Of a stretch of DNA of 64,000 nt, positions 1 through 13,620 are shown piece after piece. The notes below the pieces were generated by a model. It was not told the origin of the DNA. It made no database searches and saw only the letters and a list, made by a program, of their open reading frames with translations. The DNA lies in NCBI GenBank assembly GCA_015680905.1, contig CM027382.1, forward strand, positions 1,302,001 to 1,366,000. Reading direction: 5' to 3'. A program made the translations under genes and the position numbers. This DNA comes from Coptis chinensis (lineage: Eukaryota > Streptophyta > Magnoliopsida > Ranunculales > Ranunculaceae). How positions within the stretch are numbered: the stretch's first letter is position 1; each line of letters opens with the position of its first letter.

Positions 1-72
1 ATGGAAATTCAATTAATGCATGAATGTGATTGTGAAAACCATATACTCATTGTGTTTGAATCTTTCTTGCAG

Positions 73-2521
73 TGTATTTTGGTTTCAGAAGAGGATGAAG
101 AGGCTACTTTTGTTGAGCCTTCAAAGCGTGGAAGGTAGTCCTTTGTTTTCCCGTATTCTCTAATCCAGGAAAGTTTTGACTTCTTTTTGAGAATAAATTA
201 AAAGCATTTCTAATAGTGCAGATACTGTGTAGTTTTTGATCCGTTGGATGGATCCTCCAACATTGACTGCGGTGTTTCGATTGGAACTGTACGACTCCTC
301 ATCTTGAAACAGATTTGGTTAGTTTTGTTATCAGGATACATATCTCCAACATGTCTAACTTTTTCTGTATCTTCTGTATAGATCTTTGGGATCTATCTGA
401 TTAAAGATGGTGGAGAACCAACTCTTGAGGATGTTTTGCAACCTGGGAACAAAATGGTGGCAGCTGGCTATTGCATGTATGGGAGCTCTTGCACGGTACA
501 TAAATATTCTTCTTATGTCAAGAGATCAATCTTTTATTTACAGTGTATTGAAGGTCCAGCTTATTGGATTTTCTGATCTATTCCTCCCATTCTTTGTCCA
601 GTTATGATGCTAAACTATTATGGAGCTCAATTTTGTAGTTTGTGTTGAGCACGGGAAGTGGTGTCCATGGTTTTACACTCGATCCTTCCCTAGGGGAGTT
701 CATAATGACTCATCCAGATATCAAGGTTGGTATTATTGTTGATTGTTGAATTATTCATATAAAATCTTGATAGTTTTTGTTTCTAGTACCTTTCTATCTT
801 CTCAACATATGTAAGAGGAGTATATACTGAATATTTTCTCTTGTACACAGATTCCGAAGAAGGGTAAAATCTATTCGGTGAATGAAGGGAACGCGAAGAA
901 TTGGGATGGACCAACAGCCAAGTATGTGCCTGTCACTTGATTGGACTAGTGATTATTTATTAGGGATGGGTCCCTGTTTTCAGACATTCCTTTCTACGTA
1001 CAGGTACGTGGAGAAGTGCAAATTCCCTACAGATGGTTCATCCCCAAAATCTCTAAGATATATTGGAAGGTAACAACATGCTTAAACTTTTCTATTTGTG
1101 GGGCACAAGTAATTTGTAAATATGTGCAACTAATACACGCCTGTGGACTGGAATGACTCAAACCTTTGTTCTTTAATTGAAATGCTGGGTTTGGGAATTT
1201 AGCTACGCAGTTATCAAGAATACAAAAGTAATAAAACATTAGTCAGTTTGCAATGTATTCTTGAAATGGTGGTATTTTATTGGGATATTGTCTTTCTGCT
1301 CTCGTTAGGACAACTTTGATTTTTGCTGTATTACCAACAGTACTACCATTGCTACCATTGCTGTCAGTTAATATACATCCTATGCTCCCAAGGATGAGGT
1401 CCTGAAGCCATCAGGTTTTAGTTTCACCAATTAATGAGGTGGAGAAGTCCGTTAAGTAGATAACATTTCTCCGATTAAAGTTCACATCAGAGTCAAATTG
1501 ACTCCTTGATTATATACCACAATGCCTCCAGTACGATTTTCTTTCTGCCTTTGAAGCCTTGTATTGTTTCAACTCGTATATGTTAAAGCTTCTATATACA
1601 CTATTACTTCTCTGACCCTTTTAATCGGGGAGGAAGCCGGGACTGATTCTGTTCCATGATAACTTTTAGTTGACATAACACAGTAAAAGATTATTACTCT
1701 TCCCCTTTCCGTTGTGCGAATGGAGAATGTTATGAAGTTTTATATGATTGAACCTCTAAATTCTAATGTAACATTGCTGCGATTGTCTACAGCATGGTTG
1801 CCGATGTCCACCGCACATTACTTTATGGAGGCATATTTTTGTACCCTGCAGATAAGAAAAGTCCAAATGGAAAACTACGGTATGGTATTTGGAACATCGT
1901 ATTCTCCTTTTGATATGCACATCAAATTTTGATACGTCTCATTGTAATAATTTGGTGGCATATGAGATATTTTTGGATCCTTTTTTAATGAAGTTGTATG
2001 TCTTGAAACAGAGTTCTCTATGAAGTTTTCCCAATGTCTTTCTTGATGGAACAAGCAGGAGGTCAAGCATTTACAGGCAAAGAACGGGTGAGGACTAGAG
2101 AACATCCTTGCTTTTCAAAGTGGATGGTTTTTTCGCTTTTTGTATCAATAGTTGAGACTTATTCTACCATGTTCTTTATCGTATGTATGGTTGGCCTTGG
2201 TTCCATTGGCATCATCTGTAGACCTGTCCATTACTATTTAGGTTCATATTAATTTTCTTTTAAAGATATGCTTTTATACTGTAGGAAAAACATTCACGTT
2301 AGGGTTCCTGTAAGTTAGAATACTGGAGAGAGAGAGAAAAATTGTCAGTGATTCTGCTTCTAATTGATGCTGTTAATTATGGAGGATAACTTTTTTGGTC
2401 TTGGCAGGCACTTGATTTGGTTCCGACGAAGATCCATGAGCGATCCCCAATATTCCTCGGCAGCTATGATGAAGTTGAAGAAATCAAAGCGCTTTACGCA
2501 GCTGAAGAAAAGAAAGCATAA
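73..2521 (+). CDS. FBP (cyFBPase): Cytosolic fructose-1,6-bisphosphatase, 3' nine exons (5' end outside window)
   Basis: This enzyme hydrolyses fructose-1,6-bisphosphate to fructose-6-phosphate in the cytosol, a control step of sucrose synthesis. Exons read by eye are 73-134, 222-288, 382-495, 639-725, 851-921, 1004-1069, 1793-1879, 2012-2087 and 2408-2521. All introns are GT-AG, and together the exons encode 247 residues plus stop. The metal and active-site block [10 protein letters not shown] lies across exon 2. The sugar-phosphate region [20 protein letters not shown] is in exon 7. The end [20 protein letters not shown] is typical of the cytosolic form; the plastid form ends differently and carries a redox-cysteine insertion. 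The family is about 340 residues long, so roughly 94 N-terminal residues lie upstream of the window. No frame break was seen. The intron of about 720 bp (1070-1792) holds nothing I recognise. Confidence 0.95.
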
Positions 2522-3877
2522 ACGTGCAAATCCTAAATATAGTCTTTAACTTTCCCCTTATATTATACTTTCTTATAATGCCTCTTTGAAATTTGAGGAT
2601 ACAATTATTGATGAAAAGAAGAAAAATCAGTTATTAGCTTCATATTCTCGGTTGGTATCATTCACTAGGAATTCTTCTTTGTGCATAGAAGCATGCATTT
2701 GAAGGTGTTTTTTTTTGTCATTGGTCTCAGCAGCGTGTTACAGTTCTGACAACACAATGTATTACCCGTCAATCACATAGAAGGACCCCCTTCATCTTTC
2801 AGCTTATTCACTGGAACCATCAGTGTCATACAGGTTTGGAACCATGCTCAGCACTTGATCCTGAATGGTTAAGTTCAGTGAAAACTGGATCTTCTTGTAT
2901 CTTGGCAGTTGGCAGAGGGAACCAACAGAAATTCAGCAAGAATGAGTGTCAATACCTTTACTGCAGACTTACTCAGCTAACACAAGTTTCATCGAAAACT
3001 TTTATTTTCCCATGTTTTGGTACTATTTATTACCATATCTCAAAAATGCTAAAGAATGTGATGTGCATTTTGAAACTGGTTGAGCCGCCTATAATCCACC
3101 AACTGGCAGACATTTAAACGTCAACCATACTACAAAGACATGCATTTGCGGAACTTTACAAACACTAGTAATAATTGCCCAAACACAAAAGTTAACATCC
3201 AAAACTCCCAAGAACTTTGCCGACTAAACCATATGGAACCTTATGCATGAATGACAGCACATACATTATTACTTGGTATATCATTCTGTTGGGCCATTAG
3301 TACCAGGGATCTCTTACTACCAAATGATAAAACATCGCACTCAAGAGAGTAGTCCATAGGGGATAAAAAACCAAGACCAGAGAAATTATCGACTAATAAA
3401 AAAACATACATACCAGTTTCAAAGATAATGGTTCCAGAATCCCTATTTTGTGCGCACTATTGTTCCATCAACAAGTGGTGGCTTAACAAAAAAACCAATA
3501 AAAAGTATGTACCATTATACTGTCTATAGGTGGTGGTAGTAATGTAGTATACTCTTCAAATTTGAAGAAGAAATTTGGAGAAACTGGTCACAAATTTTGA
3601 CCAACTCTAACTGGTTGCAAATATCGACCGACAAATGAGATTGTAGACCCTACCACGCGTGCTATTGGTACCAGTACTATTGTCGCGCAACATTACCACT
3701 GTCACCCCCAAGTCGAAATAAAAACTCACCCGACATTCCCACTGTCGCACCAAATTGAAAAAAAAAAAAAACTTGCGACATTAGTAATGGCGCGCGGTGA
3801 TGGTCAAAGTCCAAAAAAAAAAATTCGGCGACATTACCAATATCGTTCCGCATCCGCATCTAAATTGCCAAATTTGC
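2522..3877. other. Intergenic: FBPase 3' UTR and unrecognised sequence
   Basis: This stretch starts with the likely 3' UTR of FBPase. Several short open frames occur, but none resembles a known protein. The 3650-3870 part has scattered copies of an 'acattaccactgtcgc'-like phrase, suggesting decayed repeat sequence. I see no gene here. Confidence 0.6.
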
Positions 3878-3885
3878 GAACAGAC

Positions 3886-4274
3886 TATATACCAAAATAT
3901 CGCCGATATATATATAAATTATATGACTTTGATCAATATTTCGGTATATCGGTATTTTGGTACACCGACATCGATATTTCCAATATATATCCACCGAATA
4001 TAAAACCATTTTTTCTCGATATATATATATCGGAATTTCCGATATATATATATCCGATATAAATTGTTGACTTTGATCGATATTGTTGACTTTGACCGAT
4101 ATATGGTTGATATTTTCGATATAATAGACGATATTTCCGATATATTGATATACAAAACAAAATTTTGACTAGTCAAAAAAAAAAATGGATATATCCGATA
4201 TTTCCAATATATCTAATATATATCGGTTTTTGAGTACACTGATATATTCATCGATATCGATATTTTGGGCTTTG
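3886..4274. mobile_element. CGATAT-rich MITE, copy 1, in the SEC5 promoter region
   Basis: This is a 389-bp non-coding element. Left end TATATACCAAAATATCG and reverse-complemented right end CAAAGCCCAAAATATCG form an imperfect terminal inverted repeat. It is flanked by a perfect 8-bp target duplication, gaacagac, at 3878-3885 and 4275-4282. The body is built of CGATAT/CCGATATATC sub-repeats and a conserved 3' block (ACAAAACAAAATTTTGACT, then a CAAAAAA run). An 8-bp duplication fits the hAT superfamily. The element ends 207 bp before the SEC5 start codon, so it is part of the proximal promoter or 5' UTR. Related copies lie at 18.7, 24.1 and 28.0 kb. Confidence 0.85.
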
Positions 4275-4481
4275 GAACAGACAAGTGATGACCGAATATA
4301 CTACTATCTAGAGTTGGAATTCCGAGAAAAAACATTCGTTTTTCCCGGTATTTCCAATGAAATATCGTAATTGTAAAATATCGTCCGAGACTTGACGGTA
4401 TTTCCCGGGAAAATACACCTCGTCCATGACTATTTATTTCTCTATCCTATAAACAGATCTGAAGAACGCAAGAAGAAGAAA

Positions 4482-4825
4482 ATGTCAAGCGATAGTGACG
4501 ACATAGACGAAGATGAGCTATTACAAATAGCATTAAAAGAACAATCACAAAGAGATCTAAATTACCATAAACCCCCTCCTTCTTCTTCTTCTTCCTCCAA
4601 AACCAAAACCAAACCACTCGTTCAACCTCGTAAACCTTCCACAAAGATGCAACAGATAGATGACGATGATTCTGAAGTTGAGTTACTTAGTATATCATCT
4701 GGTGATGATGATTCTTCTTCTAATAAAGATCGTCGTCAACCTACTGGGAAGAAGAAAAGAGAAGATGTTCGGAGTTGGGATGGTTCTGAACCTGATTGTT
4801 GGAAACATGTTGATGAAGCTGAGGT

Positions 4826-4861
<36 letters not shown>

Positions 4862-7800
4862 GAATGGAAATTTTTTGATAATGAATGATAATGAATTTTA
4901 CAATTTTATGACAATGCAAAATTTTTTGAATAGCAAATCCTATTATTCTAAAAACAAACTCGTTAGAACCAGCTGTCATAACGTGAAGTCTCTTGAGTAG
5001 CTCAATAGACTGTTGTTCCAAGAACCCAAATCCATAACTTTTTTTTTTAAAAAAAAAAAAAATAATAAAATGTAACTTAAATTCAGCTTGTGAATCTGAA
5101 TGTGTTTAATAGATTAGTTAATTTAGTTTTTGGATGGATATCAAATTTGTTGAAGTGGTAATAGTGAGAGGAAGTAATGGTATGGGTGGAGAGGGAGTTG
5201 TTTAAAAAAGGTAATAATGAAAAATTAAACAATAAAAACTTTACTGTGCTGTTTTTCAGCTTGGTAGAAGAGTACGTGAAATGAGAGAAACAAGAGCAGT
5301 GCCATTAATTCAACAATTAGAGCCGAAGGGAGTACCAGTTGCTCGAAAGGGACTTACCAATTTGATCTCCTTTCCTCGAGGCATGGAATGCGTTGATCCA
5401 CTTGGACTAGGGTAAGTTTTTTTTTTTTTAATCTTGGTATTTTGTTACTCTGTTGTACTTTCAAAAGTCTTAACTTAATGTTGTATGTTAAACAGGATTA
5501 TAGACAACAAATCATTGAGGTTGATAACTGAATCTTCAGAAAGTTCTCTTGCCAAGCTTGATAAGGAGTCTCTAGATAACAGCATTCGCGGTAATTCAGC
5601 TTGTAACATTTGAATTATTGATTACTATATTGTGATTTCTGTTTTCGTGTTTACTAACGGTTGCGTAAGTCTTTTTCTTTCTCTTATTATTATTATTATT
5701 ATTATCATTGCTTCACCTGTAAAAGAAGATTTTTTTGCCAAGGTAAACATTGTAATCATAGAAGCTTAATATCTCTATGTCTCTATCGATTTAGATATTT
5801 GGATTCTGTGGCATACTTTCTGACTCTCCCTCTGTCTTATTTTCTTTTTAATCTTTCTTTAGATCGATGTAATTAAAACTTGTTATTAAAAAGAAGAGCG
5901 GGAAGTATTTTCCTTTATAAGTACTGCCCACATCTATGTACTCTTTTGGTGACACTTTGACAATGATCCTACTTGAAAGTCAACACAAGTAAAAAACCAT
6001 GTTGGCGCATGTACAATAGTCTGGAAATATTCAAAATGCTGATATAATGTGTTACATAACAGGAAAGGGTTTTAGGAACTCAGCTAAGATTACGTTTAGC
6101 ATGAAGTGTTGGTTTATATATGTCTTTTATGAAGTGAAATAGAATTAACTCTTTAGAAGCTTCCATCTTTTGGAATCTTCGACAATATCAAGTTTAAAAA
6201 ATTTTGAAGAGTGGATGCTCAAGTCTAAAAGTTGCAGCTCAATCTGCATTGTAAAGCCTTGTGGTTTGACACCTCTCTCCTTCACGCATCCACACTCTGA
6301 GTTTTTAAATTTGGATAACATGTACCAAAAAATTGGTCAAGGACTAACTATCGACAGTGCCTTTATGTTATGCCGTACCTGTTTCTTATATATTACTAGT
6401 GAAATCCATTCATTTCATAAATTGAGCCTTAACATCTTGAACAGGCTCCATGCCATCACGTAAGACATCATTTGGTGGATTTTCTTTGACAAGCAGATCA
6501 TCTTGTCAGTTGGCCCAGAGTCTGCTCTGGATGATAGGAGGCATATAAGTTCCATATTTGGAATCATGCTTCCCTGACAAATCATGTTGGAGAAGAAATC
6601 CTTTAGAGGCGGGCGGCTGTGTTCAGGCTTGGCCCACAAGTGATTATGTAACTCATGACTCTTCGAGTTTTTATCATCTCTAAATCTTTTCATTTCCTCC
6701 TTGAACATTGTTTGAAACTTGTTGGTTGTGAACAGGCTGTTTTTTTTTATCTAGTAGGTGGATAGCTATTGAGTTATTTATTTTTTATTTTTTTGCAGAG
6801 AAATTAGTATTTGTCTCTGAGAAATTCGATCCAAAGCTATTCTTGTCAAGGATACACCAAAATACATGTGCAGCAGATTTAGAGGCTGGTGCGCTTGCTT
6901 TAAAAACTGATCTCAAAGGAAGGACTCAACAAAAGAAGAGATTAGTTAAAGAAAATTTTGATTGTTTTGTTTCTTGCAAAACTACTATCGATGGTATGGT
7001 ACAACTTTGACATAATTATTTTCTTTCATTCAGCTTCGTACTGCTTTCTTTTGTAAAGTGCTTGTTATAGCTTAGTATGCTTATCAGTGTTTAAAGTTAC
7101 AAGAGTGTGCCTTTTAAAGTTTGACTTGGTCAAGTTAAATCAAGATTACACTAAGCAATTAATATGCTTATAGTCGTATACACTGGGGGATGGCAAAGGA
7201 CTGGCCAATGCCGGTTTAACTTTGTCAGACTACACTTCTACTCTGAGTACTCAAATCTTTTATAAAAATTTCAACGAGTTCATTGGTTTTAAGTTATTTA
7301 TCTACTGATAGGGGGAGGCGGTCAGGGATGTACATGATCATGCAAATGTGGGTCATGGTGGTGGGACAAATTTAAATACTTGTATTTGAACCTATGGTTG
7401 TTGGTGGAATTATATTTTATTGGATTAGTTGCTTCTGGTTTATAACTTACTTTATCATTTGGTTGAAAACAGACATTGAGTCAAAGTTGAAGCGGATAGA
7501 GGAGGATCCTGAAGGTGCAGGAACTGCTCACTTGTATAATAGTATACAGAGTGTGAGTTCACTTGCAAACCGTGCATTTGAACCTCTATTTGAGAGGCAG
7601 GTTGGACTACATGCAATTTTGAATATAAAATTTTATGATAAACTTAATTAGATTATGTTGATGTTTTTAGGTGATATAAATGCAGGCTCAAGCTGAGAAG
7701 ATCAGGTCGGTTCAAGGAATGCTCCAGAGGTTTAGAACACTATTTAATTTGCCAAGTGCAATTCGTGGGAACATTAGCAAGGGTGAATATGACTTAGCTG

Positions 7801-10800
7801 TCAGGGAATACATGAAAGCAAAGTCAATAGTTCTGCCTTCTCACGTATGTAACAGTGCCTTCCATTTTACCTTTTGGCGCATTAGTATGGCTTTCATTAT
7901 TAATTGTTAAGTGGACACTTGAGCCCATGTTCACCACACTAAGAGAGTCTTTTCCCCACGAATCTTTCAGTCTAGCTTATGTACTATACAAACCCTGCAG
8001 TAAAAATGTGTGTCTTTGAGGATGCTGTTCTAGCTTTTGGTTTATCTGTCCTCATGTTGCATCCCTCTTTGAAATTATAATTGAGATGTCCAGTGGCATA
8101 CTGGTCAACTGTTGGGTTGGATTTCCACTTTCTTGAAATATAGGTAATTTAAGGGGTTTGGGAGTAAAGTTCCAACTATATAAAAAAAAAAAGTTATCTG
8201 TGATATTTACCGATTGATCAGTCACTGATTTATCAAGATGTTTGAAGCACATGCATTCTTAAAACTTAAGGCGCTCTTTGATTAACTGTCAGCTTTTTTA
8301 CACAACTTATTTGGATCATGGAGAATTATCTTATACTTTCAGGTGGGAATACTGAAACGTGTTCTTGAGGAGGTGGAGAAAGTGATGCATGAGTTCAAAG
8401 GCATGCTTTATAAGTCAATGGAAGATCCAGAAATAGACCTAGCAGATGTAAATCTCATTCTCTGTTCCCCTTATTTGCAATTTTAATGTCATGTTTTGCG
8501 ACTTGATGTTGTTGCATGTAGAATTTTAACTGTCCTGTTTAATGTTTATCCTATTTCCGCATCAGTTCACTATCTGTTGATGACAGAGACCTGTAATGAG
8601 ACAATAATGAAACCTCATAGTTGTTTACAACTCCCACTTTGAATCTCATGGAAGTCTTATTAGCCTGGGGTCCTGGACTTTGTATTTATGCAACATTTAC
8701 TAATTCCTTCTGAAAAATCAAATAGGATTATCCTTGTAGAGTTTTGGAGTTTTCAGAATGTGAATTTGAGTAAAGTGATTCTTATGTCCGACTCATCAAA
8801 TTTGTGTCCATTTTCTAGTAGTAGTTGCTTCTAAAATGTGAATTTGGGTAAAGTGATTCTTATGTCCGACTCATCAACGTTTGCGTCCATTTTCTAGTAG
8901 TAGTTGCTTCCAACTCCAAGGCATATTCATTCTTGCCTGTACTACTTATTCTGTGTTTTTTTATGCTGCTAACCTATGCAGTATTCTTTCTTAGCTTGAA
9001 AACACTGTGCGGCTGTTGTTGGAGTTGGAACCTGGGTCTGACCCAGTTTGGCACTATCTTAGTATACAGGTCAGCAATCTTTCATAGCTGCTTATGCATT
9101 TAAGAACCCATGTCTTAAAAATGTTATTTTATCAAATATCTGGTCTTTCAAGGCTTTTCTGTAATTTTATAGATCCCTTCACTTTCATCCAATTTACCTT
9201 TTTTTTGGAGCAGAATCACAGGATTCGAGGTTTACTCGAAAGATGCACAATGGATCATGAAGCGCGGATGGAAGCTTTGCATAATAAAATCCGCGAGAAA
9301 GCGCTTTCGGATGCAAGGTGGAGGCAAATCCAACAAGATTCAAACGGTTCTGTATGTGTAACCAACATAATTTAACTAACTTGGCAGTTAGTGTGAAAGC
9401 GTGAATTGTCCATCTCATTATGATTTAAAAGTTATTAATACTTGGTCTCTTACATTATAATCAGTCAGATGTCGACTATTCCTTTTCTGGGGATAGTCAC
9501 TTCCCAGTGGACAGACAGCCTGTAGATTTGAATGGTGAAGAAGTGGATGCTCTCAGAGGAAGGTATATCCGAAGGTTAACATCTGTACTTATCCATCATA
9601 TACCAGCCTTCTGGAAGGTTGCCCTTTCTGTGTTCAGTGGGAAGTTTGCCAAGGTATTCTTCTCTCTACTATGTCTAGATTGTCACATTGCCATGCCAAA
9701 GTGTCCTTCAAAAATATCTTAGGATGTTTATATATATTCCTTCAAAAATATCGTAGAATGTTATATATATGTGCAACATATGTAATCCAAGGTGGTCAAC
9801 AGCATTTAAAGAAGCTTAACAATTATGGGTTCCTTTAAATGCTTGAGAATGCTTCCTTCTCACAATTCCACACATGCTCACCATCACTCTTCTAGACTTC
9901 TAGTCTTCTCTATACATGCGTGTTAATTTCTGCCTCAAATTTGCTATCCTGGTCACATACTTCGTATTCAATTATACAAAGGAACAAGAAACTCAACTGT
10001 ACAAAGGAATATGAGAATCTTTTGCTCTAGCATTTCGTGCTCATTGAGTTGGATACTAATTGGAATTTTACATGTGGGTATTGTTACTTGAATTCAAGCT
10101 TAGTACTTGTTATGATTCTCTATCCACTTCATGTTCTTCGGTGCTCTTTTTTAACTTGGGACTTCCTTGAGGAAAACTTTACATATTATGCACTTCCTTG
10201 AGGAAAAGTTTACGTATTTTGCACTTGTGTAGAGTTATATCCTTTCAAGCATGACCAGTGGATTATTCATTATTATGGTATCCATGGAAAACTTATATCC
10301 GCTTCTTTCTTCTAAGCCTTCTTTCTTGCCCTACAATACTAGTATTTGCTTCTTTTTCACTTAAAACCTATGACCTTCATTATCAATCTCTAATATCTTT
10401 TGTGGCAGTCATCCCAAGTTGCTGCTGAAGCAAATGTTAAAGCAGCTGTAAATAAGACAGATGAGAAAGTTGGTGACGTGAAATATTCAAATCATTCTCT
10501 GGATGAAGTTGCTGGAATGATACGGACTACTATATCTGCATACGAAGCTAAGGCGAGTATACTCTCTCCATTCATACTAGACATGAAGGGGTAGCCCGTA
10601 GGTGGGACAAGTTTGAATAATCTTGACCTATGATATTCCGATTAGCAGTGTACTTTCCCTCAAGCACTGTACTTTGTTCTACGTTCCGACGTTTTACTTT
10701 TCCTCTTCACTTGCAAAAGAAAACAAAGTACTTTTAGTAGTGACTGAAAAACACTAAACGGTTGATTTTCTTATTTTTATTTTCATTTCTATTTTTTTAA

Positions 10801-13584
10801 GAGTTCTTCAAGTAAACATTTCCCTATAGCCCTAATTTGGTTTTCTTTATCCCTTTTGGGACTTTTGGTTGGGCTTCTTTACTCCTGATCCTCCCAGTCA
10901 GCCCAGCCGGTTTCCTAATTGATTAGAGGCCTAGGAGAGACGCTGAGGTACCACCTAGCCGGTTGTTTTAGGACTGGTTATTACTGTACCGAATCTGCAG
11001 TACAGTCTATTGTTTCATCTAAAGGTTTGACTGGTCTAAATTAATTCAAAACATAGACTGAACCTCGAATAAATGTGCTGATTGCCTCTAAATGTATTCA
11101 ACATCCTACTCCAAAGTCCAAACATACTCCAAAGTCCAAACATACTGTTATACACATATTTTGTGTTCAATAACCATTATTATCTTGTATATGTTCTGTT
11201 TATCTTCTATTAACAAATTTGATTGCTTCCCAAGAGTCAATTGCTTGACTTGAGTCTGGTGCGGTTTTGATGGTATACCTTGAATTTCCTGCATAGCTTA
11301 GTTACTTTTGTTCGAGTCATTTAGTTAGACAGATAGAAATTAATTCAAGTTAGCTCTTGCAGATTCATAGTACGTTTCATGATCTTGAAGAGACTAATAT
11401 TCTCCGTCCATACATGAATGATGCCATAGAAGAAATATCTAGAGCATGCCAAGCCATTGAGGGGAAGGAGTCCGCTCCTCCCAGTGCTGGTATTTACCTT
11501 AGCTTTTAGCTTTTAACTTGATCTCTCTTTGCATTGACTCAAGTTTGAATGCATTTTTTTTTGTCTGAGCCAGTTAGGAATTTACACACGCTCCACTTTG
11601 AAATCACAAAGATGTACATATTAAGGCTATGTTCTTGGATGCGGGCTACAACAGAAGAAATATCAAACGATGAATCATGGATCCCGGTATCCATTCTTGA
11701 AAGGAACAGATCTCCATACACAATTTCCATATTGCCTCTGGAGTTCCGTACTATGATGATTTCTGCAACAGACCAGATCAACTTGTAAGTTTTCAAGCTC
11801 ACTGTTGCATAACTGCATAAGTATGTTCGCTCTCGCTCTTTTAGAGTCCATCTTGGATCAGTTGTTCCCATTGATGTATCGTTCCGCATTGCATCTCCAC
11901 CTTTCAACAATGTTCTTATGATATTCAGATATTGCTGTTTTTCTAAAAAAGAAAAAATTATTGTACTTTTGATTGATAAACTATTGAGATATTAAAATAC
12001 ATAATAAGTAGAAAAACAAAAATATAATTACAATGTTGCGTGAGTCTTGTTATGTCGTAATGCATTTGTCTCTAACTATTGTTTATTCCAGGATGGTTCA
12101 GACTCTAAGAAGCGAGGCTGCAAAGTCGGAGGACATGTTCATACAACTTCAAGAAATTCAAGAATCTATCAGGCTTGCATTTTTGAACTGTTTCCTGGAT
12201 TTTGCAGGTATAGAATGGTATAGTCACAGTCCCTGATTACGCAGTTTAGCCTGAATTATTTTTTTCTTCAAGTATTGAGTATGTGTGTTTGTTATGTGCT
12301 CATCAATCAGGTTATCTAGAACGAATTGGTGGTGAACTTAGTCAGAATAGATCGAACAAGGACATCTCATCCTTGCAAAATGGACATTCTGAAGAGCCTG
12401 AAGGAAATACATGTGGTCTTCACCCTGGGAGTGTTATCAGTGATCCACACCAAAAGTTATTAATTGTTTTGAGTAACATTGGTTACTGCAAAGACGAACT
12501 ATCTTATGAGCTATACAACAAGTACAAACATATTTGGATGCAGTCAAGGTGAATACTAGTAGTTTTTTCTCTCATTGCTCCCTCATTCCTACTTTAGTTT
12601 GGGTGAGAAGCCAAGTTCCTCAATTTGTAAAACTTAATCTGAAACCGAACCTGCATGCTACTGTGGTGGAATCCATTTACTCAAATTTCTTGCTTCAAGC
12701 ACCAAATTATATGCTAGTTTACTTTAGAAATAAGTTAGTGATACAAAGGGATACGAGTACTGAGCCATTCACACCAAGCTTTAAGCATTTCTATCATATC
12801 ATTTATCATCTTAGATGCCTATTTCACTATCTGAGTTGCTTGATTTTGAAATCAACTAATAAGTAATAGAAGTTTTGCACATTTCTTTTTGTTTTTGTTG
12901 CAGGGTAAAGGACGAAGATGATACTGATATACGTGATCTAGTCATGTCTTTCTTGGCACTTGAAGAAAAAGTACTTGCACAGTATACTTTTGCTAAGGTA
13001 TAGTATAACTTGCGTCATTGATGTATTGACTATTGACTGTATTCAAAAAATGTTGGTTGTCGAGAGTATTCTTCCTCTTCTTTGTCAGCTGTGTGTAGGA
13101 ACAATGCAAAGACTGTAGATAAATTTGCTTGTAGCAAATTGAATTGTCTGTGAAGTGTTAAGCAATACCATTCACCAAATGCTTATTTAATGTGTCAAAA
13201 GCTTGAAGGAGTCACAAGCTTCAGCCATCTTGTGGAGCTTGAGAAATCTATTTCTTTCATTCATTGCATACTTTACAGCTGTGCTTTGCTAAGTTGTTTG
13301 TAACAGTTTGACATGAGAGTCTTGTGCTTTCCATCAGGCAAACGTCATCAGAGTGGCCGCTGTAAACTATCTACTGGATGCTGGGATTCAATGGGGAGGA
13401 GCACCTTCTGTCAAAGTATGAGCAGATAAAGTCACATAAGTTGGCATTTTAGTTTGAATTCTCTCTAAATCAAACTCATCTATACAATTGTAACTTCTTA
13501 TCTTATGAAAATTGATATTTCTGGTAGGGTGTACGAGATGCTGCCGTGGAGTTACTGCACACCCTTGTTGCTGTGCATGCAGAG

Positions 13585-13620
<36 letters not shown>

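Noticed and set aside
3787-4176. Overlapping Ile/Tyr-rich open frames on both strands
   Set aside because: They are translations of the CGATAT MITE repeats; similar frames appear at 24.2 and 28.2 kb for the same reason.
4392-4481. Longer SEC5 N-terminus from an upstream in-frame ATG
   Set aside because: The extra 30 residues are not part of the family and the sequence is promoter-like; MSSDSDDIDEDELL at 4482 matches the usual SEC5 start.
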